In this document: positions 40,267-50,318 of the stretch, piece by piece
How the letters are laid out: every line of letters begins with the position of its first letter
How positions within the stretch are numbered: the stretch's first letter is position 1
Source of the DNA: Thermosynechococcus sichuanensis E542
GTDB lineage: Bacteria; Cyanobacteriota; Cyanobacteriia; Thermosynechococcales; Thermosynechococcaceae
Assembly: GCF_003555505.1 (NCBI RefSeq)
Contig: NZ_CP032152.1
Coordinates: forward strand, 2,527,001-2,591,000
Direction of reading: 5' to 3'
Length of the DNA: 64,000 nt
Translations under genes and position numbers: made by a program
Notes under the pieces: generated by a model
Database searches by the model: none
What the model saw: the letters and a program-made list of their open reading frames with translations, nothing else
What the model was told of the DNA's origin: nothing

Positions 40267-43200
40267 CTAGGAAAGGGGACTCAATACTTTGCTGTCGCTG
40301 TCAGTGGCCACTTCACCCACCACTTCCGGCGTATTGGCTTCCGAAGGCGGCACCACCTGCCAGAAGAGGGGTAAATAGCGCTCCCACTGCTCCAGAATCA
40401 TTGCGGCCTTGGCACTCCCTGTGCGCTCGTGGTGGGCAGTAATGAGTTGCTTGAGTTGAGCGGCACCAATGGCAGAGGTGACCCGCTGGAGCTTGACAAT
40501 TTCAGGATTCACCTTGGCGGGGAAGTGACCCGATTCGTCCAAGATGTAGGCCAAGCCACCGGTCATACCGGCACCCACATTGCGACCCGTGGTGCCCAAG
40601 ACCACGACCACTCCACCCGTCATGTATTCGCAGCAGTGATCCCCTGTGCCTTCAACAACGGCAAAAGCCTTGGAGTTGCGGACGGCAAATCGCTCACCCG
40701 CTCGGCCATTGGCAAAGAGGAACCCGCCCGTGGCGCCATAGAGACAGGTGTTGCCGATAATCACATTGTCCGCCGCTGCATAGGGGGCATTGGCAGGGGG
40801 TTTGATAATGATTTCACCACCGTGCATGCCTTTGCCAACATAGTCATTGGCTTCGCCTGTAAGGTTGAGGATCATCCCCGGCAGGTTGAAGGCGCCAAAG
40901 CTCTGGCCAGCACTGCCTCGGAAGTTGAGGGTGATCTGACCTTCAAAACCGGTGTTGCCATACTTTTTGGCAATGGCACCGGCAATGCGTGCCCCGACGG
41001 TGCGATCGGTGTTGACAATGGGCAGCTCTAGTTCAACGGTTTGCTGCTTCGCAATGGCGGCTTGCACCTCTGGGCGTGCCAAAATTTCATCATCGAGAAC
41101 GGCACCGTTACTGTGCACTGTTTCGTGCTGCAACCACTGGCGATCGCTGCGCGTATCCGGCAGCTTGGTCAGGCAATCCAGATTCAGGGGCGCAGTTTTT
41201 GTCAGGGTGACATCCTGCCGAGGCACCAGCAGATCGGCACGGCCAATGATCTCATTGAGGGTACGGTAGCCCAGCTTGGCGAGAATCGAGCGTACCTCTT
41301 CGGCAATAAAGAGGAAGAAGTTCACCACATGCTCCGGGATGCCGGGGAAACGCTTGCGCAGTTCCTCTTTTTGGGTGGCCACGCCCACGGGGCAGTTGTT
41401 GGTGTGGCAGATCCGCGCCATGATGCAACCCTCGGCAATCATTGCCACTGAGCCAAAGCCAAATTCCTCGGCACCCATCAGTGCCGCCATGACCACATCC
41501 CAGCCACACTTGAGGCCACCATCCACCCGCAGAATGACGCGATCGCGCAGTTGATTTTCCAGAAGAACGCGGTGAACCTCCGTCAAGCCCAATTCCCACG
41601 GACTGCCGGCATGCTTAATGGAACTGAGGGGCGAAGCACCAGTACCGCCATCGTGACCGGAAATTTGAATCACATCAGCGTTGGCTTTTGCTACCCCAGC
41701 GGCAATCGTCCCAATGCCAATTTCCGCCACCAGTTTTACGGAGACTTGCGCTTCGGGATTGATCTGGTGCAGGTCAAAGATCAGTTGCGCCAAATCCTCA
41801 ATGGAATAAATGTCATGGTGGGGCGGCGGTGAAATGAGGGATACCCCCGGCTTGGATCGCCGTAGCATGGCAATGTAGGGGCTGACTTTGCTGCCCGGCA
41901 GTTGCCCGCCTTCCCCGGGTTTCGCGCCCTGGGCAATCTTGATTTCAATTTGCTGGGCATTGATCAAGTACTCGGGAGTGACGCCAAAGCGACCAGAGGC
42001 CACTTGTTTAATGGCTGAACTGGCGGTATCGCCATTGCGCAAGCCCCGCAGGTGGGGAAATTGGGGAGAGTGCCCCTGGGCATCCACATCCGTCAGCACT
42101 TGGAAGCGAATTGGATCTTCACCGCCCTCACCGGAGTTGGATTTACCCCCAAGGCGGTTCATGGCGATCGCTAGCACTTCGTGGGCTTCCCGCGAAAGGG
42201 CACCCAAGGACATTCCCCCTGTACAAAAGCGTTTGACAATTTCACTGGCGGGTTCCACCTCCGCAAGGGGAATACTGGGGCGATCGCTCCTAAACTCCAA
42301 TAAATCCCGTAACGCAGTGGGAACGCGCTCCGTGAGCTGGCGGCGATAGACCTCGTAATGGTCATAGCTATTACTGCTCACGGCCTTGTGGAGTGCCTTG
42401 GCCATCTCCGGATTATTCATGTGGTACTCGCCACCCGGCCGGAATTGGACAAAGCCAAAGTTCTCCAGTTTCTTGGCGGTGAGTTCAGGGAAGGCCTTGT
42501 GGTGAAAGGCAATTGTTTCTTGAGCTAAGTCTTGAAGAGTGAGACCCCCCACCCGCGACGTGGTGCCGATGAAGGCCTTGTTGAGCAGGTCATCGCCAAT
42601 GCCAATGGCCTCAAAAATTTGGGCACCGCGATAGCTGGCAATCAGAGAAATCCCCATCTTGGAGAGGATTTTTAGGAGTCCTTCTTCCACTGCCTTGCGG
42701 TAGTTGGCCTGCACCTGTTGCAGCGTCAGTTGTGGGAGTTTGCCCTTGGCCATGAGGCTTTGGGTGCGATCGCTATACCACCACTGGCGAATTGTTTCCC
42801 ATGTCAAGTAGGGACACACTGCTCCGGCGCCATAGCCAATGAGGCAGGCAAAGTGATGGGTACTCCAGCATTGGGCGGTTTCCACCACAAGGGAGACACG
42901 ACGGCGAATGCCCTGGGCAATCAAATGGTGGTGCACTGCGCCCACGGCCAATAGGGGCGGGATATAGGACGTGTCAGCGTCAAGGAGATGGGGTTCCCCC
43001 GCAAGGTTGTGGCGATCGCTGAGGACGAGAATTTCGGCGCCTCCCTTGACGGCGGCGGCAGCCTGTTCACAGAGCCGATTGACGGCAGCCTCCAGCCCCG
43101 CAGGCCCTTGGGCGATCGCAAACTGGGTTGACAGGCGAGTGGTGCCAAAGGGTGCTCTGAGAATCTCCTCTAGCTCCGCCTCGTTGATGAGGGGGGAATT

Positions 43201-44910
43201 GAGTTGCAGTAGGCGCGCATCTTCAGGACGCTCAATCAGCAAATTGCCCCGCTTACCCAAGCGAGTCACCAGGGACATCACCAGTTTCTCCCGCAGCGGA
43301 TCAATGGCGGGATTAGTGACTTGGGCAAAGCGCTGCTTGAAGTAGTCGTAGAGCAGGTGGGGTTGCTGCGACAGCACCGCCAAGGGAATGTCATCCCCCA
43401 TGCAGAAGGTGGGTTCCTTGCCATCCTTGGCCATGGCCTCAATGATCATTTCCACGTCTTCAGCACTAAAGCCAAAGGCCATTTGTTGTTGTAGGCAGGT
43501 TTGGCTGTCGAGGGTGGGGGTTTCGCCGTAGGGTTGAGGCGCAAGTTCTTGGCGATAGGTTTTCAGCCATTCGCCGTAGGGCTGCTGCTGTGCCACCCGC
43601 TGTTTAATTTCCCAGTTGGTGAGGAGTTCTTGGTGCTCCAAGTCAACGGCAATCATCTGCCCAGGGCCAAGGCGGCCTTTTTCAATCACCGTTGCTTCAT
43701 CAATTTGAATGCTACCCGCCTCGGAAGAGACAATCACTAGATCGTCATTGGTGAGGGTGTAGCGGGCGGGGCGTAGGCCATTGCGATCGAGGGTGGCGCC
43801 GACAATTTTGCCATCGGAAAAGGCCACCAGTGCAGGGCCATCCCACGCCTCCTGAAGACCGCTGTAGTACTCGTAAAAGTCCACCACCTCTGGGTGATCC
43901 GCCAAGTCGGGCTGATTTTGATAGGCCTCGGGAATCAGCATCATCATGGCCTGCAAGGGCTGTCGTCCCGATTGCACCAGCAGTTCAAGGACGTTGTCGA
44001 GGTTGGCGGAGTCGCTGTTTTCGGCATTGACAATGGGCATGAGATCCGCAAAGGCTTCGCCCCAATGGGGATGACTCAGTTGCGCTGCCCGTGCTCGCAT
44101 CCAGTTGATATTCCCCAAGAGGGTATTGATTTCGCCGTTGTGCCCCAGCATCCGCATCGGTTGAGCCAAGGGCCACTTGGGCATGGTGTTGGTACTAAAG
44201 CGACGGTGGTAAAGGGCAAAGGGGGTAATGTAGTTGGGGTTGCGCAGATCGTCGTAAAACTGAGCTAACACCACCGAGCGCACCATGCCCTTATAGACAA
44301 TCGTGCGGGTGGAGAAAGAACAAATATAAAAGTCCTGTCGCCAGTCCGCTTTGGTTTGGGCGATCGCCCGCTCAATGCGCTTGCGGGTCAGATAGAGCTG
44401 CCGCTCCAGTTCATCGCCACTGGCTTTGCTTGAAGCCACAAAAAGCTGCTCAATCTGGGGCTGATTTTGTTTGGCTTGCACCCCCAACACACTGGGGTTT
44501 ACGGGTACTGGTCGCCAGCCCAACAGGCGCAATTCATTTTCACTGAGGACTTTTTCCACAATGGCCTTGGCCGCTGCTGTTGCCGCCCCTTGGGGCAAAA
44601 AGATCATCGCCACCCCAATCCGCTGCCGAGGAATGCCAAACTCCGGCAACAACTCCCACGGAATGGCCGTCATGATGCCAGCTCCATCCCCAGAGTCGCG
44701 ATCGGCACTACAGCCCCCCCGGTGTTCAAGGCAGGTCAATCCCTCAAGGGCTTGGGTCAAGATGCGGTGACTAGCCACCCCCTTGCGATGGGCAACAAAA
44801 CCCACACCGCAGGCATCTCGCTCGGCCACAAGCCAAGGTTGTCCATGATAACCAACTTGATGCACGGGGGAAGAAAAGGTGGATTGTTGCATGGGTCTGA
44901 AAGCGTTCAA
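40267..44910 (-). CDS. glsF: Ferredoxin-dependent glutamate synthase
   Basis: The enzyme makes two glutamates from glutamine and 2-oxoglutarate with reduced ferredoxin. The 1547-residue protein has a propeptide ending before the nucleophile C34 (CGVGFVAH), a central domain, the FMN domain and the C-terminal beta-helix. The 3Fe-4S ligands are in [19 protein letters not shown]. The stretch [16 protein letters not shown] followed by [11 protein letters not shown] is the ferredoxin loop, which separates it from NADPH-type GltB. An ATG six codons later (44892) could also start it. It assimilates ammonium produced by NirA. Confidence 0.96.
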   Translation of the reverse strand: MNAFRPMQQSTFSSPVHQVGYHGQPWLVAERDACGVGFVAHRKGVASHRILTQALEGLTCLEHRGGCSADRDSGDGAGIMTAIPWELLPEFGIPRQRIGVAMIFLPQGAATAAAKAIVEKVLSENELRLLGWRPVPVNPSVLGVQAKQNQPQIEQLFVASSKASGDELERQLYLTRKRIERAIAQTKADWRQDFYICSFSTRTIVYKGMVRSVVLAQFYDDLRNPNYITPFALYHRRFSTNTMPKWPLAQPMRMLGHNGEINTLLGNINWMRARAAQLSHPHWGEAFADLMPIVNAENSDSANLDNVLELLVQSGRQPLQAMMMLIPEAYQNQPDLADHPEVVDFYEYYSGLQEAWDGPALVAFSDGKIVGATLDRNGLRPARYTLTNDDLVIVSSEAGSIQIDEATVIEKGRLGPGQMIAVDLEHQELLTNWEIKQRVAQQQPYGEWLKTYRQELAPQPYGETPTLDSQTCLQQQMAFGFSAEDVEMIIEAMAKDGKEPTFCMGDDIPLAVLSQQPHLLYDYFKQRFAQVTNPAIDPLREKLVMSLVTRLGKRGNLLIERPEDARLLQLNSPLINEAELEEILRAPFGTTRLSTQFAIAQGPAGLEAAVNRLCEQAAAAVKGGAEILVLSDRHNLAGEPHLLDADTSYIPPLLAVGAVHHHLIAQGIRRRVSLVVETAQCWSTHHFACLIGYGAGAVCPYLTWETIRQWWYSDRTQSLMAKGKLPQLTLQQVQANYRKAVEEGLLKILSKMGISLIASYRGAQIFEAIGIGDDLLNKAFIGTTSRVGGLTLQDLAQETIAFHHKAFPELTAKKLENFGFVQFRPGGEYHMNNPEMAKALHKAVSSNSYDHYEVYRRQLTERVPTALRDLLEFRSDRPSIPLAEVEPASEIVKRFCTGGMSLGALSREAHEVLAIAMNRLGGKSNSGEGGEDPIRFQVLTDVDAQGHSPQFPHLRGLRNGDTASSAIKQVASGRFGVTPEYLINAQQIEIKIAQGAKPGEGGQLPGSKVSPYIAMLRRSKPGVSLISPPPHHDIYSIEDLAQLIFDLHQINPEAQVSVKLVAEIGIGTIAAGVAKANADVIQISGHDGGTGASPLSSIKHAGSPWELGLTEVHRVLLENQLRDRVILRVDGGLKCGWDVVMAALMGAEEFGFGSVAMIAEGCIMARICHTNNCPVGVATQKEELRKRFPGIPEHVVNFFLFIAEEVRSILAKLGYRTLNEIIGRADLLVPRQDVTLTKTAPLNLDCLTKLPDTRSDRQWLQHETVHSNGAVLDDEILARPEVQAAIAKQQTVELELPIVNTDRTVGARIAGAIAKKYGNTGFEGQITLNFRGSAGQSFGAFNLPGMILNLTGEANDYVGKGMHGGEIIIKPPANAPYAAADNVIIGNTCLYGATGGFLFANGRAGERFAVRNSKAFAVVEGTGDHCCEYMTGGVVVVLGTTGRNVGAGMTGGLAYILDESGHFPAKVNPEIVKLQRVTSAIGAAQLKQLITAHHERTGSAKAAMILEQWERYLPLFWQVVPPSEANTPEVVGEVATDSDSKVLSPLS

Positions 44911-45245
44911 TCGACTAAGGGGTCAAAACGTTGTCTTGGCAACAGCAACCTGCTCCAGTGACTGAAAAACGCCGCGACTCTGAGCTAGGAGCCAAGGCGA
45001 CAGTATAGAGATTTGGAAGTGCTGGCAGTGGATCAACGTATAGGGTCTTTCGCTATTATAGGGGGTCTGCCTCGCATCCAGAAATGCCAACCCCAGAGAT
45101 TGTTAAGGTTTACTCATTCTTGGCAGAGGGGAGGCGCCTAAGCACAATCTCAGCTTGATGAGACTGCATGCGAGGACATTGCTTAATACTCTTCTGGCCG
45201 TAGCACTGTGTCGTAAAGACCAACGCTTTCACCTTCATGTGTGTC
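44911..45245. other. 335-bp gap between glsF and the restriction island
   Basis: No gene recognised. It holds the glsF upstream region, including a TATAAT on the minus strand at 45060-45055. The boundary with foreign DNA is near 45240, where the truncated helicase fragment ends. No attachment-site repeat or tRNA is evident. Confidence 0.5.
45055..45060 (-). promoter_or_regulatory. -10 element upstream of glsF
   Basis: A perfect TATAAT on the minus strand lies about 145 bases before the glsF start. No well-spaced -35 or NtcA site was found beside it. Confidence 0.4.
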
Positions 45246-45889
45246 CTAGGTGAGGGAGCCGCCGGGCTTGATGAATTGCCAGCCTTGAAAGTCCACATGC
45301 GTGCGCAGGTCTTCTTCGCAGGCGCTTTGCACGGCGGGCTTGAAGGTCAGCACGAGCACTTTCTTCCAACCCATGCGCTTGGCGAGTTGATAGGCGGCAA
45401 AGGTCTTGCCGAAGCGCATCTTGCAGTTCCAGAGGAAGTGCGGCGGCTTGCCGTTTTCCCGGCGATAACTCTGAAAGTAAGCCATCGTCTTTTGGATGGC
45501 GGCTTTCTGTTCGGGGCGCAGGCCGAAGGAAAGGCTGCGCTGTTCCTCCAGCAGTTGCCCGGCGCGCACGGCGTTGATGGTCGCTTTGACCTGCTCTACC
45601 GTGCAGCGGAACCGTTCCCCTTCCTCTCGCTGGATGCCCATCTCGCGCAGCATGCGGTGCATCTCGCGGGCGGTGAAGGTCGTACTATCATTGGGGATGG
45701 CGTCTTCTTCCAGCAGGATGCGGTAGGGCAGCGGGTCAGGGGGCGCCGTAGGATATTGCTGCGCCACGCGCTCCTGCGCGCCCCGGGTGGTGTAGCCTAC
45801 CTTGAGCAGCCTGCATGCTGCGGATGGAGATTCTCGTAGGCGTAAATTTTAGGTGCTACCTTGGGGCGGTGTGGGGAGAAGTCCCTCAT
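45246..45889 (-). pseudogene. Broken GIY-YIG/DEAD-helicase restriction gene (copy 1)
   Basis: From ATG at 45889 the frame reads MRDFSPHRPKVAPKIYAYEN to HAGCSR and a stop. One frame over it resumes VGYTTRGAQERVAQQYPT, so a single base is missing near 45815. The resumed frame continues through LPYRILLEEDAI and helicase motif I (CKMRFGKT, then VLVLTFKPAVQSACEEDL). It ends abruptly at KPGGSLT, far short of a full helicase. The GIY-YIG-like part closely matches copy 2 at 49233-49513. Frameshift plus truncation make it non-functional. Confidence 0.75.
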
Positions 45890-46085
45890 TGGCAGTTTTT
45901 TCAGCTAATATATCCCATATATCGCTCGGAGACCGTGCCACCGCCCAATCCCAACGGCCAAAGCCGCCGTGCTCATTGACGGCCTGTATCCATTCCTTCA
46001 GATAGCTATGTTTAGCTTTATGCGGAGGGACGTGTTTCGCGTTCTGGTATTCTCTAGAATCTCTCACAATGAAAGCAGCCATCTG
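45849..46085 (-). pseudogene. C-terminal remnant of a Type III-like restriction subunit
   Basis: The frame entering from the 3' end of the adjacent restriction gene gives about 70 residues: YLKEWIQAVNEHGGFGRWDWAVARSPSDIWDIL. This is the usual C-terminus of Res-type restriction helicases. Everything upstream of it, including the helicase motifs, is absent. The remnant overlaps the start of copy 1 of the GIY-YIG helicase, as in an intact operon. The missing part would be expected where the AvaI-type pair now sits. Confidence 0.65.
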
Positions 46086-47020
46086 CAAAAGGACGCGATC
46101 TGAGTGTCATTGGTCAGATTGGCAGCATTGGCAAGCAATCCCTTTTCCAGTTGATCCCAGATCTCGGCCGCCATTTTCTTCTCAACGGCTGCACCTATAA
46201 AGAAAATATGCGGGGAATGCTGGGCTTTAGAAAATGCTTCACGGATACGATCAAGGGCTGTTCGCGCGGTTTTCCAGTGTTCGTCTGCACCTGCAGGGTC
46301 TATTCCCCCTTTGAGTTCGCCGAGTGCAATATAAGATGTGGCTGATGTATTCCCTGTGGCCTGCAACTTGTCAGGATTAAGGTTGAATAAACACATATCC
46401 ACATTGTTTTTCACCAAAGGAACCTTCAAGTTGTAAATCAAGGTGCGCGGTTTGCCATTGTTTTCCCAACTCAATCCACGCAAAGACAACTCAATTTCAG
46501 AGTCATCGTCTGTCATGTCAACCCACTGCCTCGTCTTCGAATGCTGCCATCTGTAACCAATACCAGCTATCACCAGCGTTGAAATGATAGCGCGGGTAAG
46601 TTTTCTCTGCGCTAAAACGCCGCCAATGTTTCGCATTGAACCGCCAAGCGCGTCGCCACGTGTCAGCAGAAACCGAAACACCAGTTCTTCAACAAACTTT
46701 TCTCCTGCTGGCTCAAGGAAATGCTTGATGAGACCATTAATCGCTTCCGTCTTGTCTTTTGGTTGTAGATGAACCAGAGCCTTGTCAGATAATCCTGCCG
46801 CCGTGAGAAGACCTGCTTCTATGCCTTTGATATCCAGCAAATCAGCAGGCGTTTTAGCCCTTGATGCAGCTTCTTGCAATGCTCTTGCTTCGGCGACATA
46901 AGGCGTAGAGCGACGGTTCTTTTCAAGCGCAAGAGCAACAAAGCCTGCACGTGTGGCTTCATAACTCGTGACGAGATCATCACTAGACCGAAGATGGTTT
47001 TGGTAGGGTCGTGAGGTCAT
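46064..47020 (-). CDS. AvaI/BsoBI-family restriction endonuclease
   Basis: The 318-residue protein is full length for the family, whose members cut CYCGRG. Key positions match BsoBI spacing: D208, E235 and K237 (GELKGG), and H248 (DEHW). [31 protein letters not shown] and [16 protein letters not shown] are typical family blocks. The ATG overlaps the methyltransferase stop (TGATG) and follows GGAG by ten bases. Coupled translation with the methyltransferase is likely. Base composition is more AT-rich than the flanks, indicating transfer. Specificity is inferred, not shown. Confidence 0.88.
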   Translation of the reverse strand: MTSRPYQNHLRSSDDLVTSYEATRAGFVALALEKNRRSTPYVAEARALQEAASRAKTPADLLDIKGIEAGLLTAAGLSDKALVHLQPKDKTEAINGLIKHFLEPAGEKFVEELVFRFLLTRGDALGGSMRNIGGVLAQRKLTRAIISTLVIAGIGYRWQHSKTRQWVDMTDDDSEIELSLRGLSWENNGKPRTLIYNLKVPLVKNNVDMCLFNLNPDKLQATGNTSATSYIALGELKGGIDPAGADEHWKTARTALDRIREAFSKAQHSPHIFFIGAAVEKKMAAEIWDQLEKGLLANAANLTNDTQIASFCRWLLSL

Positions 47021-48450
47021 CACAATTTTCTCCAGACGTAAATGCATTTGCGTAGGGGTTCACGTCCATGCTCTCCCATTTGCTGGCTACTATTCCCCTT
47101 GCCGTTTGGCAAAACGAGGATATGTTCAACTTGAAAGCCTAATTTCTCTGCAATATCAGAGAGGATCATATCTACCGAAATGCTTGCTCCTGCATAACGG
47201 ACATTATCATTGACCATAAACAAGGGGGCGTTCGGTTTTAGAACACGCGCACATTCTGCAATGACGCAGGCCATTTCATAAAAATAGCCCCTGACCATCC
47301 TGGGAATCCCATTGTTGTTCAAGGCTTTGCGCACTTTTTGGTCTTCCAAGTATTTCAGGATGGCTTGTAGCAGTTCCTGCTCATCAGCGGCAGCCAGCGC
47401 TGTTGTCCATCGCGGATTGATACTTAACAGGTCTTTTGCACGGTTTTCTACCGTGCAACTAAGCATATCCTGGCGGAGTCTTGACAGTCCTTGTTCATCT
47501 GTACCCAATAATGCCAGTTCCAGCGCATACGTACGCGTATAATCATAACGGTTGCAGTACGGGGGAGACGTCATAATCGCATCGTAGCGGCTGTCAGGCA
47601 GTTGGGGCGCCACGTGAAGGCAGGAGCCGTCATGCAAACGGATTTGTCCTTGGAGTTTCTCAGGAGAGAACAGCGTTGTTTTGTGAACGGGCGATACATC
47701 TTCTAAAATCTCGTTTATCTTTTCACAGATGGCTTGCCCGAACTCTGGAATTTCGCCCTTGTCAAAAATCTTTTTTCCGTGTGTGCGCCCGGAACGATAG
47801 TCCCAACGAAGGTATTGACCGTCCTTGCGAGTGAAACTGATGGATTCTAATACGCACAGTAACGCAAAACGCAAGATAGCTTGGACTCTGCGGTTCTCCT
47901 GTTGGGACGCGCTTACATATTTCTCAATGGCTTCTTTTGTCTTTTCTGGATAAGCTCCTTGTGTGATTCGAAGTTCCGGCAAAGGGACGCGCGCTTCTGA
48001 TTGCTCCCAAATTCTCTGCTCCGACCATTGGCGCAATCTCTCGAAATCTGCGGGCGTGAACTCTGAATCCAGAATTTGTTTGGCCGTAATGATTTCTTGA
48101 CCGATGGGCAATAGTTCGATGCCGTCCGCATCTATGCCCATTGCGCTTGCGGCAAACAAGGCCGTTCCACTGCCCGCGAAAGGATCCAGAATTCTGCCTG
48201 CGGTAATACCATACTTGTAAAATAGATGCTCAACCAATGAAGCCGAGAATGCTTCTTTGAACTTGTACCAGCGATAAACGGGCCTTGTTTTGTTCGCTTG
48301 AAAGCTGACTAAAAGACGAGAGAGAGACGGCTGAACGGCAAATTTGTCTGCGAATCGTTGAAATAGATGTTTATCTAGGTAGTTTAGTTCGTCCAAACTT
48401 GTGTTCTGAGGGCGCATTTTCGTTTTTTCGAAAAGTCTTGAGCAGAGCAT
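47020..48450 (-). CDS. DNA methyltransferase of the AvaI/BsoBI-type system
   Basis: The 476-residue protein has SAM motif [16 protein letters not shown] (around residue 90) and catalytic motif [13 protein letters not shown] (around 293), the S-P-P-Y form typical of N4-cytosine methyltransferases. It is about the length of M.AvaI. The start at 48450 is preferred because AAGGA stands eight bases upstream; the next ATG at 48417 has no such site. It precedes and overlaps the endonuclease gene, so both genes form one transcript. It would protect CYCGRG sites. Confidence 0.85.
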   Translation of the reverse strand: MLCSRLFEKTKMRPQNTSLDELNYLDKHLFQRFADKFAVQPSLSRLLVSFQANKTRPVYRWYKFKEAFSASLVEHLFYKYGITAGRILDPFAGSGTALFAASAMGIDADGIELLPIGQEIITAKQILDSEFTPADFERLRQWSEQRIWEQSEARVPLPELRITQGAYPEKTKEAIEKYVSASQQENRRVQAILRFALLCVLESISFTRKDGQYLRWDYRSGRTHGKKIFDKGEIPEFGQAICEKINEILEDVSPVHKTTLFSPEKLQGQIRLHDGSCLHVAPQLPDSRYDAIMTSPPYCNRYDYTRTYALELALLGTDEQGLSRLRQDMLSCTVENRAKDLLSINPRWTTALAAADEQELLQAILKYLEDQKVRKALNNNGIPRMVRGYFYEMACVIAECARVLKPNAPLFMVNDNVRYAGASISVDMILSDIAEKLGFQVEHILVLPNGKGNSSQQMGEHGREPLRKCIYVWRKL

Positions 48451-48462
48451 GGATTTATTCCT

Positions 48463-49185
48463 TCATAAAAGACTTTCTTGATACAAAGCATAATTCCAAA
48501 CTGTTGTCATGTTGTGCCGATTTACATTGCGCGCCAAAAGCAGCCGGTCGCGCAGGTAGGTGAGGTAGGAGTGGATGCCCAGCTCCCAGGTGTCGCGGAA
48601 GGCTTTGATCTGCTCTGGCTCGGCGGTGAGGTCTTCGTCCTTGCCGTCCTTCACATCGCGCTTGTTGACGAAGGGCTGGAAGTTGGAGCTGTACTTGATG
48701 CCGTAGGGGGGGTCCATGTAGATCATCTGCACCTTGCCGGCCATGCCCTCTTTTTCCAGCAGCGAGTTCATCACCAGGAGCGAATCGCCGGCGATGAGGC
48801 GGTTGCTCCAGCCGTGCTTGTGCTTGTAGAACTCCACCGCTTCGCGCAAGGGTTCGGTGCGCTCTTCCTCAAAGAGGCTAGGCTGCACCGGCTGGCCATT
48901 GCCATTCTTCTTGCGCACAGCCTCGATAATGGTTTTGGGGTCAATGCGCTCGTGAACATGCAGCGAGACCGTCGGCACCTCAAACGAGGTGTGCTCAGCC
49001 TTGCCGGCCCAGACCAGTTGCGGGTCAAGGTGCGGGTCGTAGGCGTAGGTCTTTTTTTTCTGCCCGGCGTCGGGGTCGGTCTCTGGCGTGACGAGGCCGG
49101 CGGGCGGGTTGTTGACGCGCGTTTTGTCGCGGTGCTCGTAGGATTCGATCGGACGTTTGGCATCTTTCCTGCCTTTGGGTGCCAT
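48463..49185 (-). pseudogene. N-terminal fragment of an adenine-specific (Type III Mod-like) methyltransferase
   Basis: The 240-residue reading frame holds the N-terminal basic region, LIAGDSLLVMNSLLEKEG and motif IV DPPYGIKYSSNFQPF, then LTYLRDRLLLAR. At that point family-like sequence stops and an unrelated tail (NVNRHNMTTVWNYALYQESL) leads to the end, near 48530. Full proteins of this type usually run several hundred residues further. The break lies immediately beside the AvaI-type methyltransferase gene. The target-recognition and C-terminal parts are missing, so it is probably inactive. Confidence 0.75.
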
Positions 49186-49232
49186 TTCTATTGCTCCTCT
49201 TTACTTCTGCGGTTTTTCGCTGTATTGCAAAA

Positions 49233-50135
49233 CTATCCCCTGATGATCTCTTGCTTGATGTCGCTCTCGCGCAGCATGCGGTGCACGTCGCGGTCGGTAA
49301 AGGTCGTGCCATCATTGCGGATGGCGTCTTCTTCCAGCACGATGCGGTAGGGCAGCGGACCGGGTCGCACGGTGGGATATTGCTGCGCCACCCGCTCCTG
49401 CACGCTCTTGGTGGTGTAGCCGACCTTCAGCAGACCGGCGTACTGTGGGTTGGTATCCGCATAGGCGTAGATTTTGGGCGTGACCTGCGGACGGCGGGGG
49501 AAAAAGTTACTCATGGGACGACTGTTCCGTCCTCGATCGGATACCAGCATCTTAGATGCATCAAAGAGCGTATCCGGCGATTCTTCGCTGTACAGTAGCT
49601 TCCGAAAAGTAAAATCACGTCGCTTGAGCAGGCTGCCGTTCACCAGCGACCATTCGGAAAAGATGATCGGCTGCGGGTTTTCACCAACGGCTTTTAGCGA
49701 GAGCGCATCGCCGTGTACGATGTTGCGTTGGAGGATATAGCGCACCGCCCTGCGGCAGGCAGCTTTGGCTTGGTCGCCAAACAGCGCAGTGTATGGGGCG
49801 TCGAAAGTCTGGTAAAGTCGCCGACGGCATTCCTCAGCGTTATCGGCGAGAATATCAATGCCATAGAGCGAAGAGACAGCCAACACGGCATAGCGCTCAT
49901 AGTCCAGTTGGCGTTTGGCGTAGCGCTTCTTCACCACCTCTAACTTGCGCCGCAAAACTTCGATGAGAAAATTCCCCGTGCCGCAGGCGGGTTCGAGGAA
50001 ACGGGAGTCAATCCGCTCGGTTTCCTGTTTCACCAAATCGAGCATGGCATTCACGATATGCGGCGGCGTCAGCACCTCGCCGTAGTCGGCCACGCGCTGT
50101 TTGGATTTGATGTGGCGGTTCAAGTGCATTGCCAA
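49233..50135 (-). pseudogene. Chimeric frame: N-6 DNA methylase joined to a GIY-YIG-type N-terminus (copy 2)
   Basis: Residues 1 to about 200 are an N-6 adenine methylase: TPPHIVNAMLDLV, motif I FLEPACGTGNFLIEV, and IIFSEWSLVNGSLLKRRDF. At M208 (MSNFFPRRPQVTPKIYAY) the frame continues into the start of a GIY-YIG-type restriction helicase: KVGYTTKSVQERVAQQYPT to HRMLRESDI. It then stops at 49233 without the helicase. The catalytic NPPF-type motif of the methylase is not seen, and the second half is truncated. Whether the fused product is stable is unknown. It is the promoter-proximal end of the island. Confidence 0.65.
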
Positions 50136-50318
50136 GGGTAATTCTCTACACGTTACGTTGTTGTTTCTAGTTTGCCGAATACCGTCATACTAGCAAAAGC
50201 GGTTGTCTAATTCTGTGTTGGCCGAGAGCACTTTTAAGGTCAGGCGTTGGAATTGGTGGGCAAACGGGCATGGTATCATAAAAACTTCTAAAGTTATAGT
50301 GACAAAACTACCCCGCCC

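Noticed and set aside
40429-41451. Long plus-strand open frames opposite glsF
   Set aside because: They are shadows of a strongly conserved gene in a GC-rich genome.
45110-45298. A 62-codon minus-strand frame at the island edge
   Set aside because: It reads through the truncated helicase end in another frame and resembles no protein.
45237-45839. A 200-codon plus-strand open frame opposite the helicase fragment
   Set aside because: It is antisense to recognisable helicase motif I and GIY-YIG-like sequence and has no known family features.
48478-49350. A 290-codon plus-strand open frame opposite the Mod fragment
   Set aside because: The minus strand shows clear methyltransferase motifs; the plus-strand translation is a low-complexity mirror rich in Val, Leu and His.
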